From NCBI GenBank assembly GCA_012845835.1, contig JABAKD010000016.1:7285919-7349918 (forward strand): a stretch of DNA of 64,000 bases, in the 5' to 3' direction. Under the pieces are notes generated by a model. It did no database searches, was not told the origin of the DNA, and was given only the letters and a program-made list of their open reading frames with translations. This DNA comes from Undaria pinnatifida. Its lineage: Eukaryota; Sar; Phaeophyceae; Laminariales; Alariaceae. The position numbers were made by a program, and so were the translations under genes. Below, in pieces: positions 12,351 to 24,400 of this stretch (its first letter is position 1; every line of letters starts with the position of its first letter).

Positions 12351-15164
12351 GTGTTCGTTGTTGATGTTCGTCGTGTGTTCGCTAAGCAAAAAGCAAGGTT
12401 TGTCAACGGCCAAGGTTAGGGCAAGGTAACACACACCTACACGCCCTCGGACGAAGTTCTAAAAAAAAGCTGAAACGGCCGGGCGGGGAGAGAGTTGCCG
12501 ATGATCCATGAGTCGTGCGGTTGGTTGCATGCACATTTTTGTTTTTTGCCCTCGCGCCCATTGCGGTTGAGATATTGCATGCTGGCCAAAATCACCTTGC
12601 TTGCTTGCTGTATTTGCAATATGTGTATATCTCTCTCTCTCTCTCGTGTTTTGTGACCACAGAGGAAGCTCGCCTCTCTGTGAGGCATCAGCACGGATGC
12701 TACTAATAGTTGTGCTGGCTGTAGATGGGTGGAAATATCAGTGTAAGGTGAAGAACACCAGGGACATAGATCTCGATATCTTTCACAAAAAGGTGACCGT
12801 TTTTTGTTGTGGGTATAGACTATATATATACAGCAGCATGCAGCAATAAGTAGTACAGCAGTCAGTGGTACGTACGAGGTAGCAGTAGAGTGTGTTATAC
12901 CCCCCACGTTTTGGAGGACATGGGCTCGGGAACTTCATGCATGCTAGGGTGTGTGTTCTCACAAAGGACGTGTTACACGACGACGGTAGATCGCAGGGGT
13001 GCAACGTCTCGAAGTAAATATGGACGCTAGGACGTACCATAAGATCCTAGGGGCTATCCTAGGAACAAGAATATGTCCAACTTGTCAGATTTTTCAGGGT
13101 TTTTCATCCCAGTGCCGTTCGTCAATGGTAATGAAGGATTCTTACAGAGGGGGTTGGGGTGTAAAAAAAGGAACCTCGTTTTTGTGTTTTTTTTTGCAGG
13201 AAAATAAAAATGGGACATGGGAACGTTTGCTACGTTTGATAGTACACGGTGCTGCGACCAGGCCTTTGCGTGCTGCTGTTGCGCGAAAGAGGAGGAGAGA
13301 CCACTACCCGCGTGTCCCCTGACCAAGGGTGCTAGTTAGTAAGGTGAGCACTGCCAGTAAGTCGAGGGCCTGTCGCATGTTCCCTTTGACCTTTGAAGGT
13401 TTTTGCGGCTAGCCGAAAAGCCGTGCGTGTGTATAGATAGAGCAGCAGCAGCCAGCAGCGAGGGTATACACGAGCGGAGCTTATTGCTCTTCTACGGGCT
13501 GCGCTGACTACGGCGAACCGTGCGCCTCGTGCCGAGGATTCGGCCATGCGAACTTCTCTGTGCTGTCAGCGTAGCCGTGGGTACTCGTTCCTAGCTTTTC
13601 TCGTGGTCAATAGGTCACGCTAAAAGCGAAGCAAGGCATTCTTGTTGTGTCTCATCAACCTCTCTTTTTGCTACGAAAATTGTGGACCGGGCCGGATTTG
13701 GAGCCGCCTTTCTCATTTTTTTTAGAAGTGACTATGTTTTAGTGTAGAATTTGACGGATTGGTTTAGTTTTGTGGCATTTTGGTTAGGATTTTTCATTTT
13801 TCTCTCGAGAAGGTCGGACGGCGACACACCCACCACAGAGCAAGGCGACGGAGAGAGAGGGAGGAGGAGAGATGTGCAGCCTGATACGTTGCACCCTCTC
13901 CAACCTGATAAATGTTTCACCCTTTCCCCCCACTGCTACCAGTATGCTACCACGTGCCAGGCTCAACAAGCAGTGCTGTGAACGATCTTTCATTGCATAC
14001 GATGAACCTTGCTGTGCTTGCAGAGAGAGTGAGTTGCAGGAGGAATTAAGAAAGTTTGGAAATTGGCGCTCGAGAATACTGCTGTACCATGAGAACTGGT
14101 CCAAAATCGAGAATACGGTGAGAATTGGGCCAAAATATATAACCAGGTATGAGACGAGCTGTCGCAACGTGTGTATGATACGAGTGCTTGTGGTGACTAC
14201 CATAGCAGACGAGGAGAGCGTTGGATTGGGTTGGGTCGCCCCTGGGTCGCCACCTAGGCTGCGGTGGGTTGCTGGCTGTGTCACTGCTGCGTTATGCACG
14301 AGGTGTAGTAAGAAAATTGGCACTTGATAGTACGGTAAGAAATGGGCAACAATAATAAGAAATGGACCTAAATCGAGAATAGCAGTGTTTTGATAATCAC
14401 GAGTGTTTTGCGGTGGCCGCCGCAGATACTGGATAGGCAGGAAGAGTGTTGAGTTGGGTCGCATGGCGCCACCTAGGTTGCGTTGCAGTGGATTGGGTCG
14501 CCACTAACTACGATACGGCAGCAGTTGCAGGCTCTATTTGTTGCGGCCCTAGGCCCTCATCATGCGGATGGCCGCAGCCAAGTAGGGTAGAGTATAGATT
14601 CACCGGCTTGGGATGGAACCCTACAGCAGTAGTTTATTTATTTCGTCTGTTTTAACGTATAATAGAAGGGCGCTGCTACTGCTGCTACTAGTAATATTAA
14701 TAGCTGGTACTAGAGCACGCGTTCTGCTGCTGGTTATACTCATATACCGGTACTTTAGATGCTACTGCGAACCTACAGAGAGTCAGTATTGTCTATGAAC
14801 AGCATTTATTGGTATGGTCTCTTCCAGGCGCTACCCCTGCACTCTTCACAGCGGTCGGTCATTTTCATGTTACAAGCACGAGGCGGTCAAATTGAAGTGC
14901 AACCCAGTTTGTGACTTGAAAAGGACAATTTGTCGAAGAAAACTTACGATTCCAGCACCTATCCTCTATCCTTTCATACTACACGCGAAGAAACTCGGGC
15001 TGCAGGGGTAGGGGGTAGGAGATGCTTCCGTGTATCATGTGTAAGGAGCTGTGCGGTCACTTGCAAAGCATAGTGGTATTATACTTGCACCGCATCACGC
15101 TCTTACTCGTATTCGTGTTAGTTGGTGTTAATAGTCGCTCGATATGACCGCAGTCGTGGTGTAT

Positions 15165-15320
15165 TTGGGGCTGTTGATTCGATGCGAGTCAACGAGGGAA
15201 GAAAGGGCTGAAGTCTTCTCGCGATACAAATTAAGGCACCCACCGTAGCGGGGAGGGGGGGGAAGAGCCTGCTTATGTGACCCCGGGTCTGATTTACGTC
15301 CAGGGAGGGAGAAGGAGAAC
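15165..15320 (+). repeat. ~150-bp dispersed repeat, copy 1 of 2
   Basis: TCGATGCGAGTCAACGAGGG, a GTAGCGGGGAGGG part and TATGTGACCCCGGGTCTGA match 52010-52150 (TCGACGCGAGTCGACGAGGG, TATGTGACCCCGGATCTGA). The reverse-strand frames over both copies are shadows of this repeat. Confidence 0.55.
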
Positions 15321-15751
15321 CCAAAAATGCGAAGAAAACAGAGGGAGAAGGAGAAAGAAAAAGTGTCAAGATTGTCTGTTGCTGCTCACCTTGGCAACAT
15401 CCATGAAAGCCAAACCAGTATATCTTCAAAGAAAAATACACACGTACTTAAAATTCAAATGGCGCGGCTGGTGTGTCACGCAGCTTGCAGAGATACGTCT
15501 AGATTATTATATAGGATAAAGAATGGAAATCAGAAAAAGTTTTGATACGTGAGTTTTGATTTGGTCTACCAAATTTTCAGCGAAAAAAAAAAAAAGGTCG
15601 TATTTTCTCCGGACAAAGTTTTACGGGCAGGGTTGGGGTTGGGGTCGGGGTTAGGGTTTTTAACTTTATATACTTGTGTTAATAGTTAGAATATCGTAGA
15701 AAGACAGGTAAGACCGGCAGGCTGAGTGATACCTGGTGTACCCGGAAGCCG

Positions 15752-15841
15752 TTAACCCCTTTACAACTGGAAACCCGTTTTTGGGGACAAAATTACTTGG
15801 ATTTAGTATAGGGAGGGGTTCGGGGGCTCTAAAGGGGTTAA
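15752..15841. mobile_element. 90-bp MITE with TTAACCCCTTTA ends
   Basis: Perfect 12-nt terminal inverted repeats, TTAACCCCTTTA and TAAAGGGGTTAA, enclose GGGGACAAAATTACTTGGAT. Related copies lie at 16190-16273 (-) and 27282-27372. Diverged parts occur in introns at 31978-32069, 35063-35117, 37688-37735 and 38228-38312. Confidence 0.65.
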
Positions 15842-16189
15842 GCTAAGCTTAGTCTCCCTAATAAGAAACCCAGCCTGGGTCAGAAGTATTTATGGTTCTT
15901 GTCGCGTGTCCGGTTGTGCTATAGTGGTGTGTCGGAACAGCCACGTGTCACCGAACAAGGCCCGGTCGTATTCCGCGTGGTGGTTACATGGTTATTTACC
16001 CGGTAATTGCTACCTTGTGTATGCCGTACCATATGCTACTGTGGTACGTATGATCCTTACCGATACACCGGTACAGCAAACCACGGTACGTTACCTGTAC
16101 ACCTGTACAGCGGCGGCTGCGGGAATATTTCGATACACAGTGGTGTCCCCGATTTAAGAGCACCCAAGATAAGAGCATTCGGGACCTGA

Positions 16190-16273
16190 TTAACCCGTTC
16201 AGAGCCCACAAATCCCTCCCTGTACTAATTCCAAGTAATTTTGCCCCCAAAAGGGGTTTCCGGTTGTAAAGAG
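16190..16273. mobile_element. TTAACCCC-type MITE, second copy
   Basis: Inverse orientation of the 15752-15841 element, sharing CTAATTCCAAGTAATTTTG and GTTTCCGGTTGTAAAG. One end is degraded. Confidence 0.5.
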
Positions 16274-18392
16274 GCCACGGGGGATCGCACAGGAACATTT
16301 TGAGTAGGAGTTCGCACGGAGGCATTTCGCGTACATACAAACCACTTGAAAACTGAGTATGACATCTGCAAACAAGATCCTTATTTCGATGTTTGAGACA
16401 AATTTCAAAAAAGATCCATTACTACAGAGCTTTCGAGGTGCTTTTAGCCCTTTGTTGGACTCCATGACTAACCACCCTTTTTCCGAGTGTTCCTCTCCTT
16501 TTCTCCAAAGACCTTGTACCTCAGACTACAAAGAGAGTTATATTATCCGCCTGGTGAGCAGCAGGCTTTTGGTGAAAACCGTTTTTTCATCGGTGTTGTA
16601 CCCATTGTATTAGGCTCCCGCGCGTGAATTGAATCACATCAGCGATTTCGGTAGCTTTTGATGTTGCTGGCTCGCAAGTTCGAACTCACGAAAACATCTC
16701 GTGGGTCGCTCCTGACTGCCCGCGACTGCTGGCTGGCGCACCCGACGTCGACATACCCCACTAGGAGCCTCCCTCAATTTCGCGGGCCGTGGTTGCTTGT
16801 GGGGAGCTGTAGCTGCCCGCTAATGAAGTGCATACGTTCTGTTGGGGGTTGTTTTTAGTCTCGTTTTGTGTACCCCAAATTTCGATCACTGCAGTGCCTC
16901 AAAGTCGAGGTGTGGACCTCTGCTGAGAAGAAGAGGGACACCGATCTGAAGAGACTCACAGCATCTGTGGATTAAGCCCTTTCTTTTATAGGTTCACGGG
17001 TCTGTGTTCCACGAACCACCCGAAGCTCTAAACTCAGCGTGTTAACGTAGCCATGTGTTTCACTCTTCCGATAAAACTTTCAGATTTAAGAGTTACCGGA
17101 AAACCGGGGACCAGGGGACGCTTGGGTCCCCCCGTGGCCTTAAGAGCGGTCTAATCGGCATGTCCCGCCATACTAAAAAGCTATATATTGCCCACTACAG
17201 ATAAGAGAAAACGTGTAGTTAAGAGCGTCTGTTTCGGTTCGTCAAGGAATGCTCTTAATTCGGGGTACCCATTGTACTGGTATTTTCAGCCCTTGTACTT
17301 GTGCACAGACTGTCTCACACTAGTTGTCCTCGAATTTTCGGAGCAAATTGCTAAGAATTAGGGCCTTTCCTAACGAGCACCCGAAAAAGTCGGGATTTGT
17401 CGCAAGAAAAACATGAAATGTTCGCGAGTCGGGATATTTGATGTTCGTCAGGAACTCAGAAGTTGAATCGGAGATGTCAGGATTCCTGACCCAAAGAACG
17501 CGATATATTTTTAAACGTGACATTCCAGGATCAAAATGTCAGCAATCGTGACATTGTGTCAGAATTCGTGATTTGTTGCGTTTGTTGGGAACGACCCCAA
17601 GGGCGAGCTGCCTTGCATGTCGAGTCACCCAAACCCGCTGAATCGGCCCTTCGCCTCGTTGAGCTCGTACACACACCCCCAGTCCGTCTTGGTTCAGAAA
17701 TGGGTCAGGCTCTCACGTCTCGAGGGAGAACTCCAACCACGTATATAGCATCAACGGTCTCCTCAAACTTGGCAGAGAGCTCTCTCAGAGCAGTGGAGTA
17801 TACGGGCTCGAAGGTTTGACTTCATCCCGCGCCCTGTCAGGCGAGGAATCATGGGCGGCGGTTGGTGCTGTATGCGGAAAGCACAGTTTTTTGCTGCTTC
17901 GGCACATGAAACAAATTTCTATTGATAGCGACTGTGTGGGGTTCAACACCATAAAGAAGAAATCATGTTTTGTTTCCCTATTTCGTCTCCCATCAGAGTT
18001 GACCGCATAACCAGCTGAATTTGAAATCCGGAAATGGAGGTTTCGACACCTTCGCCGGCGTGTTTGACCTGGGGAACGGGGGAATCGGGCCCGCTTTGAT
18101 CGAGTTCCGACTATCAACAGCCATTTAAACCGGAACTAATCCAAACCACATCACAGGGCGTTATAAATCCTGCGAGGGGGGCTCCTTGGTTGAAGTCGGT
18201 CCTTGACCCTTCAAGCTGCAAGCCAGTTTTCATTGCCTCTCAAACTCCACCCTCCCCACACAATGATATCATGTTCTCCTCGGGACGCTCTACATCAATC
18301 ATCAATCAGCCCTATCGCGCATGGACACGAGATAGATGAGGCCACCACCACAGCAAGGCCGGGAGGGCCCTCCCGGCTGTACTGTGGTGGGC

Positions 18393-18395
18393 TAC

Positions 18396-18427
<32 letters not shown>

Positions 18428-18515
18428 GTGCTGCTGCTGCTGCTACTACTACTACTACTACTACCACTACTGTTGCTACTGCTACTGCTACTGCTGCTGC
18501 TGCTGCTGCTGCGTC
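18393..18515 (+). repeat. CTG/CTA triplet microsatellite
   Basis: Compound tract of CTG, GTG and CTA triplets. The poly-Leu and poly-Cys frames over it are artefacts. Confidence 0.95.
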
Positions 18516-20048
18516 TTCTTCACGTTTGTCGCCACACATGCGTGCTCTCGTCCTTTGTTATGTGTGTCGCCCGCCCTTGTTTTGCCCATCCATCATGTGT
18601 ATCGCATTTCCCGTTGTTAGCGCCATGCTCAGCTGCCAACAACGTGTTCAGGCTCGCACATTCACACGCCCTGGCGGCAGATGGGCTGTGTGAAAGGCTA
18701 CCGTACAGTCGTACGGGCGAAGTTCTGTGAGGGGCCGCGCACGCGCCCACGCCGTACTACTCCAACGCATCTCGAGGGTTGCGCACACAACGAAGGCGGT
18801 CTATCCCCTGTGTAGGACTCGATCCGATCTACGAAGAAAACTCGTTGATCTTCAAGAAATGATTTTGCCGGAAAATTTCTAGCATGATTTTCATCAGAAA
18901 ATTCGTCGTGGGGGTATGTTTTTCAGTGGTGGGAAAAAATAAAAAATAAACTGAAAATAGGTTTCCAAGTACATCGCTGGCATTATTCCTATCTGACCTA
19001 GAAGGCGTTATACACTCTTGATGCGCATCCGACGGCGTTTGCCGTTTCTTCAGGACTGGAGCTTGGCACAATGTCGATATCCTGTGTGCTCCTACTCGTA
19101 CTAATAATCAGTCCCGAAAAATAGACCATTACAGTATTGCGGATGAAGCGGCGACATATCTAGAAATACCTATCCGAAAATAACTTCCTGATGTTGTCCG
19201 AACATGACAACACCGTAAAAACTTCGAGCGACGCCCCGGGAGAAAAGAAACAGGGGTCCTGGATACCCCTCACCTACGGCTCGCAAGCACTCTGAGAAGA
19301 GCGAGCCCGATTCGATTCAACTTTGGGTCAAAAACGTGCTAAACCGCGTATGAAGCAGAGCTTTGAATTTCGAAATGCTCTTCTATGATGGTGGGCTTAT
19401 TCTAGACCCTTAGATAAGAAGCACGTTTATAGAGGACAGATGGTAGTCTGAATTCCGGAGTCCGACGAAGCTCTCTTTTTTGTCAGTACTCGTCGAATCT
19501 GGTCATATTCGTACGGTGCGAAGTATGTATAAATACATGGTCGTGGTCGTGATCGCAGTCGTACTTCGTGTTTATATTCATATGACGACGACTGCAATCC
19601 TGCAGCTAGTCAAGCTGTAAACGTAGAAATACCCATAAGAACTTTGGCAGTCAATGGGAGTATGCTAGAAGCTGGAAGGAGGAACTGCGGCATTATTTAC
19701 TACCAGGTACCGGTGTAATGTTGCAAAGCCGAGAGTGAACCACCGCCGTAGCTCGATTCGTTTAATGGCACCTGTGCAGCAGAAGGACGGGGGTATGTCG
19801 CCGCTCCTCGCACCTGCCGAAAACCTCCACAAAACAGCTACAACCACAGGAAAAACATGCTACAGTGTTGAGGGTTAGCGCAGAGAGCAAGTAGTTTAAA
19901 TGCTCGTCATCACCGACCGCTCGTACTGCTGGCAACATGCATGCGCTTCGCTCGTGTTTGCTCTTTTGTACTGGTCCTTTTTTAATACTGGCAATACCGT
20001 AGCGTAGTGATGATGGTGTCCAAAGGAGTCTTCACGACTATGCTGGTT

Positions 20049-20700
20049 TCAGCATGCCCCGTTCCGCGTCGGCTCTATTGTGCGGCACCAGACCGCCGGC
20101 GCCACGACGACCGTGCCACGGTCGCCCCAAACGTCAGTCCTCGGTGTCCCTGGCGAAAGAACAGGCGCCGACGCCGAGCTCGGCGAGCGGGGGGCGGGTG
20201 AAGCCGCCCTCCCGGGGACGGCTTGCTCTCTCCCCGGCGTGGCGGAGAATCGTAAAACAATGGAAATCCCATCACGAGTCGAGCACGAGTACAAACCAAT
20301 CGCATCTGTCTGCTTCTGTACGTACTGTTGTAGGCTGTAACGCATGGTGAATGGTTTGTTTGGTGGGTGGACGGGTTGGTCGGTGTGTTGTTGGGTGGGT
20401 GGCTGGGTCGTTTCGTACGTGGGTGAGTGCTGTCGTGCCTGTGCCCCGTTCTTTTTTTGGTTCATTGTGTTTGTTTTCTCCGCTCTACCGGCCCGATCTG
20501 GCGAAGTACAAGTACGAACCAACGCATTTGTTTGCTGCTGTACATGCTTCTGTACTGCTGTAGCACGTGGCGGTTGTTTTGGCTGGTCGGTGGATGACTC
20601 TGTCGGTGGGTTGGTGCGTCGTTTGGTACGTGGTTGAGTCTTTTCTTGCCTGCATACCGACTGGCCCGAGCAATACTCCGGGAGTACCACTAGCACGTAC
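20049..20700 (+). repeat. GGGTGGTTGG-type repeat region, inverted partner at 23380-24000
   Basis: The order CCCCGGCGTGGCGGAGAAT, CGTAAAACAATGGAAATCCC, a CTGTACGTACTG-like part, then GGTGGGTGG-rich sequence matches the reverse complement of 23400-23870 (CCCCGGCGTGGCGGGGAATA, AACAATTGCAAATCCC). The GGTTGG part is itself repeated (20360-20440, 20580-20640). The long minus-strand frame here (215 codons) is Thr/Gln/Pro-rich repeat translation. Confidence 0.5.
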
Positions 20701-20865
20701 CAGGTATAAATACCGTACCGGACAAGTCCTTCGGTGTATCGTTTTTTGTTGGTGGTGGTGCTGGTGGTGGTGGTGGTGGTGTTAATGCTCTCACTTTAAT
20801 TCATCATCGCCATAAAAATACGTAGTTAGTGTTTTGTTGGTGTAGTGGGAGAAGTGTTTGATCAA

Positions 20866-21050
20866 TATTAACCGGTGGCTCGCTGCGCTCGTAGGCACTT
20901 TACGATCGTCGCATGTGGTGAGGTGTTTTATCGCACTAGACCAGTGGCTCGCTTGGCTCGTAGACCCTTTACGATCGTTATGCCATGTTTAATCGCACTA
21001 GACTGGTGGCTCGCTCCGCGAGCAGGCACTTCACGATCGTCATGCCCTTC
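20866..21050 (+). repeat. Tandem repeat of ~65 bp, three units
   Basis: GTGGCTCGCT..GCTCGTAG..C.CTTTACGATCGT recurs at about 20873, 20943 and 21005, with ATCGCACTAGAC between units. It is upstream of the J-domain gene. A similar short tandem (ACGGCTTGACTGA..GCTCCCCTA) lies at 22250-22400. Confidence 0.6.
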
Positions 21051-21229
21051 TTTTTTCTTTTTGTTAGACTTAGTTAAGTCAAGGTTCATCAATGTTTCGT
21101 ACTCCCCCTGCAAATCAAACCTATGATACCTGAAACCCTTCTTTTCTACAGTGCTTCATGTCCTTCATGCACAAAAACAAGCATGTTCCCGTAGACAGTC
21201 GATGTCACGCTCCATATGGCTACAGCATA

Positions 21230-21440
21230 GCCCCCCCGCCCCCCGCCCCGCTTCCCACTGCCCGCCCCTCCCCTACGCTCCCCACCGCCTCCCTCCCCCC
21301 CCCCTCTGCTTCCCACCGCTTCCTCAACCTCTCCTCTCTCCCACGTCCCACCTCCCTGCTATTGTATATACATCGGGTCCCCCCCTCTTCGCCCCTCACC
21401 CCCTTCCCTCCCACCGCCTCATTTTGCCTCCCCTCTTATT
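21230..21440 (+). promoter_or_regulatory. Pyrimidine-rich leader upstream of the J-domain exon
   Basis: About 200 nt made almost entirely of C and T directly precede the start region. It could be a CT-rich promoter or 5' UTR. It could equally be the polypyrimidine tract of an intron, in which case the J-domain exon is not the first. A GTGAGT sits at 21459 between the two candidate ATGs. The sequence does not decide between these. Confidence 0.3.
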
Positions 21441-21473
21441 ATGTATACGTGGAAAAGGGTGAGTAAAAGAAGA

Positions 21474-24400
21474 ATGAATTTGGAAGCCGCGGCGGCGGTG
21501 TTAGGGGTGGCCGTTGACGCCGACCCGGAGACGCTTAAGGCCGCCTATCGACGGCTGGCATTGAGATGGCACCCGGATAAGTGCAAGGAGGCGGACGCGA
21601 AAGAGCGCTTTCAAGAGGTGGGGTACAACGCGAGGCTTGCTTTGCTCGTCTCTTGTGCTATTGCGCACTATATAGTATCATACTACTTGTTATAGTTTGC
21701 ATATTTGCTAACATTAACATTGTACTTGCTTTGCAGTATTGCTATTATTTAATAGTACTTGTGAGCGTGTTAAACCACGGGTATGTATTGCAAAGCTGCT
21801 ACTGCTACCTGGTAGTCTGTAGAAGAGCCGCGGTTTGACCTCTTGATTACGCTGTTAGTGCTTGTACTTATACTTGTATTTGTAGATCGTACTTGGTAAA
21901 ATTAGTTCGAAATCGTTCAGCTGCGAGTTCGATCAACGTAATGGTCGATACTCATCTTTGCAAGCTGCGTGATACTCCGGCCGCTCGTTTTTTACAGATG
22001 TATTAACCTTTGAATATGTATGGCTGCTATGGCTGCTGCCAGGGTCAGTAGGATATTTTTTTTACCAAGGACGATTTTTTGTGTTTGTACAAGATGCTGC
22101 TGTGCTGTAAGTAGGAAGCCGCAGTTCGATCCCTTGACTGACCGCTCGTACAGCTGTTACTTGGTATCGTATATACTTGGTACAGTAGTACTTGAACTTG
22201 TCGGTGGTGTATTTGCACAAGATGCTGTACGAAGTAGTACATAGGAGACGGCTTGACTGATGGCTCCCCTATACTAGAACGGCTTGACGGCTTGATTGAT
22301 CGCTCCCCTACACTTCAGAACGGTTTGACGGCTTGACTGACCGCTCCCCTACACGAGAACGGTTTGATCGCTTGACTGCCTGCCCCCCTCGAGTAAAACT
22401 ATCGTAATATATTCCGGCCGAAAGAGGCCTTGACGAAAGCATGTGTACTTTGATACACTAGTTTTATACACTACCTGGTACAAGGCTTTCCTTCGGAGTG
22501 GCCGTTTCTTAAGACAATTTACCATTTTATTACCTGGTAGTTAGTTTTGGGCTTTTATGCCAATTCTTGTTCTATTATAAAAATAAAAATACACTCCAGC
22601 TGTGAGATCGACGATTTTGTCGAAACTCATATTTGCAAGCTGTGTGTGATACTCCGATCGCGCGTAATACTGGGTGTGTGTCCTCATTTAATATTAAGGA
22701 TATAGGTCGGCGACTCCCCTTGGAACTACAGTGTAGCTTGTACCAGGGTCAACAGGGTGATGTTAGTCAGGCTGTGCGCGGAAACCATAAAACCCGTTTT
22801 TGAGGGGGACTAAATCTGACAGCTGTTGAAGGAAATGCATCAGTTTTATCAAGTGTATCCTGTAAGTCGTATAACTGGTGAGAGGAGGGCGGAGTTTTTG
22901 AGGGCGTGGAGGGGCTGGGTTTGAACAAGAGGGAGCGCAGGGGGGGGGGGGGGATATGCTTTCAAATTTTGTAATACCCTAGAGCTTTGTACTAAAAATG
23001 AACTTGTTCAAGATAGCGGTACTCCCGAAGTATGCCTGTTGCCGGCCGGTATGGCGGACAAGAACAAATTAATTGGTGCTGTATCATCCTCTGTATGTAA
23101 GTACTACAATAATAACAAAATATTAACTTTTCATAAAATAACAGGACAGTACGGCAGTGCAGCAGTACGTACGGTAGTAAAGGTATCATCCTCTGTATGC
23201 AAGTACTAAAAGAACGAAATAATAACAGGGCAGCAGTACGGCAGTACGGCAGTGCAGCAGTACGGCAGTGCAGCAGTACGGACGGTAGTAAAGGACAGAG
23301 GAGTGCAGCAGTGGGGACGGTGGTACTCCCAAGCACCAGTGGGAGGCCGGTATTTGAGAAACAAAAAAAAAGGTTCATCTCCCACAGGACAAAAAAGACT
23401 CCCACGTACGGAACGGCCCACCCACCCACCACGGACGACGCCGTGCACTCTCCACCCACCCACCGACCAAACCTTTACTACATGCAGCAGTACAGCTGTG
23501 CAGCAGTACGTACAGCAGTACACCTGGTACGCGGGGAGCAGCTACGAGTAGTTGGTTGGTTCTTGAGGACCTTGTATGAAACAGGAAACAGACGGGGGGA
23601 GTTTCATTTTTTGACGATACTCGACCATCTCGGGGAGCGAGCGAGCCGCCATCCACCACCCACCCACCACCCACCACCCACCATCCACCCACCATTCACC
23701 CACGGACCTAACCAGTACAGCAGTACAGCAATGCAGCAGTACGTAGAGCAATACACCTGACAGGCGAGCAGCAGCCGATTCGTTGGTTACAATGCTCTCG
23801 GGCTGGGCGGGATTTGCAATTGTTTACTATTCCCCGCCACGCCGGGGGCCAAGCGAAAAGCGCTCGCGTTGCCAATTCTGCGCACGGCGAGCGGCGACGG
23901 CTGGACGCTGCTGCCATTGGCCCTGGTGTTGTTGTGCTTGCTGTTGTTGTGCTTGCTGTTGACGCAGGCGCGCTTGTTGTGTCGTGTCCATGGCTCAAGT
24001 GGCCGAAAAGCAATTTGACAGTTTAATATGGTTTGGAGTTCGAAAAAATAAAAAAAGCGGGCAGCGACGAAGAAAAAACGGGGGAGGGGCAAACGAGCCG
24101 CCCCCAGGAGGGCAATATCCACACTCCCCCCTCGCCGAGGTGGGGCACCAACGGCCGTTCTTTCGCCGGCACGTCGTAGTGCTGCTGTGCGGATGGGACG
24201 TGGCGGCACCGCGAGGCCGCCGGAGGCCGAGTGGAGCTCGGGAGTCGCAGTTTTTTGGGGGGATTTTATCACCAAAATAAAAAAAATAAAATAAAAAAAA
24301 ACGCCACGACCACGTTAGCGTATTGTATAATTAGGATTAACTATTTTTTTGTTCGTAGTACGCATTATATCAGTCTTTACTCCGTAATACTGTTATTTAG

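Larger units (their letters stand above)
11160..21229. other. Repeat-rich stretch without a supported gene
   Basis: Contains the triplet tracts, MITEs and dispersed repeats listed separately, plus telomere-like GGGTTGGGGTCGGGGTTAGG near 15634. Frames at 13872-14327 and 17517-17819 are open for 100-150 codons but show no domain, no paired splice sites, and local duplication (14095-14140 versus 14340-14385). Confidence 0.5.

Noticed and set aside
12032-12419. Long frames on both strands over the CTA tract
   Set aside because: Pure microsatellite translation (poly-Thr, poly-Tyr, poly-Leu, poly-Ser).
15634-15659. Telomere or subtelomere
   Set aside because: Only about two dozen bases of degenerate GGGTT/GGGTTAGG, not an array, and embedded between other repeats.
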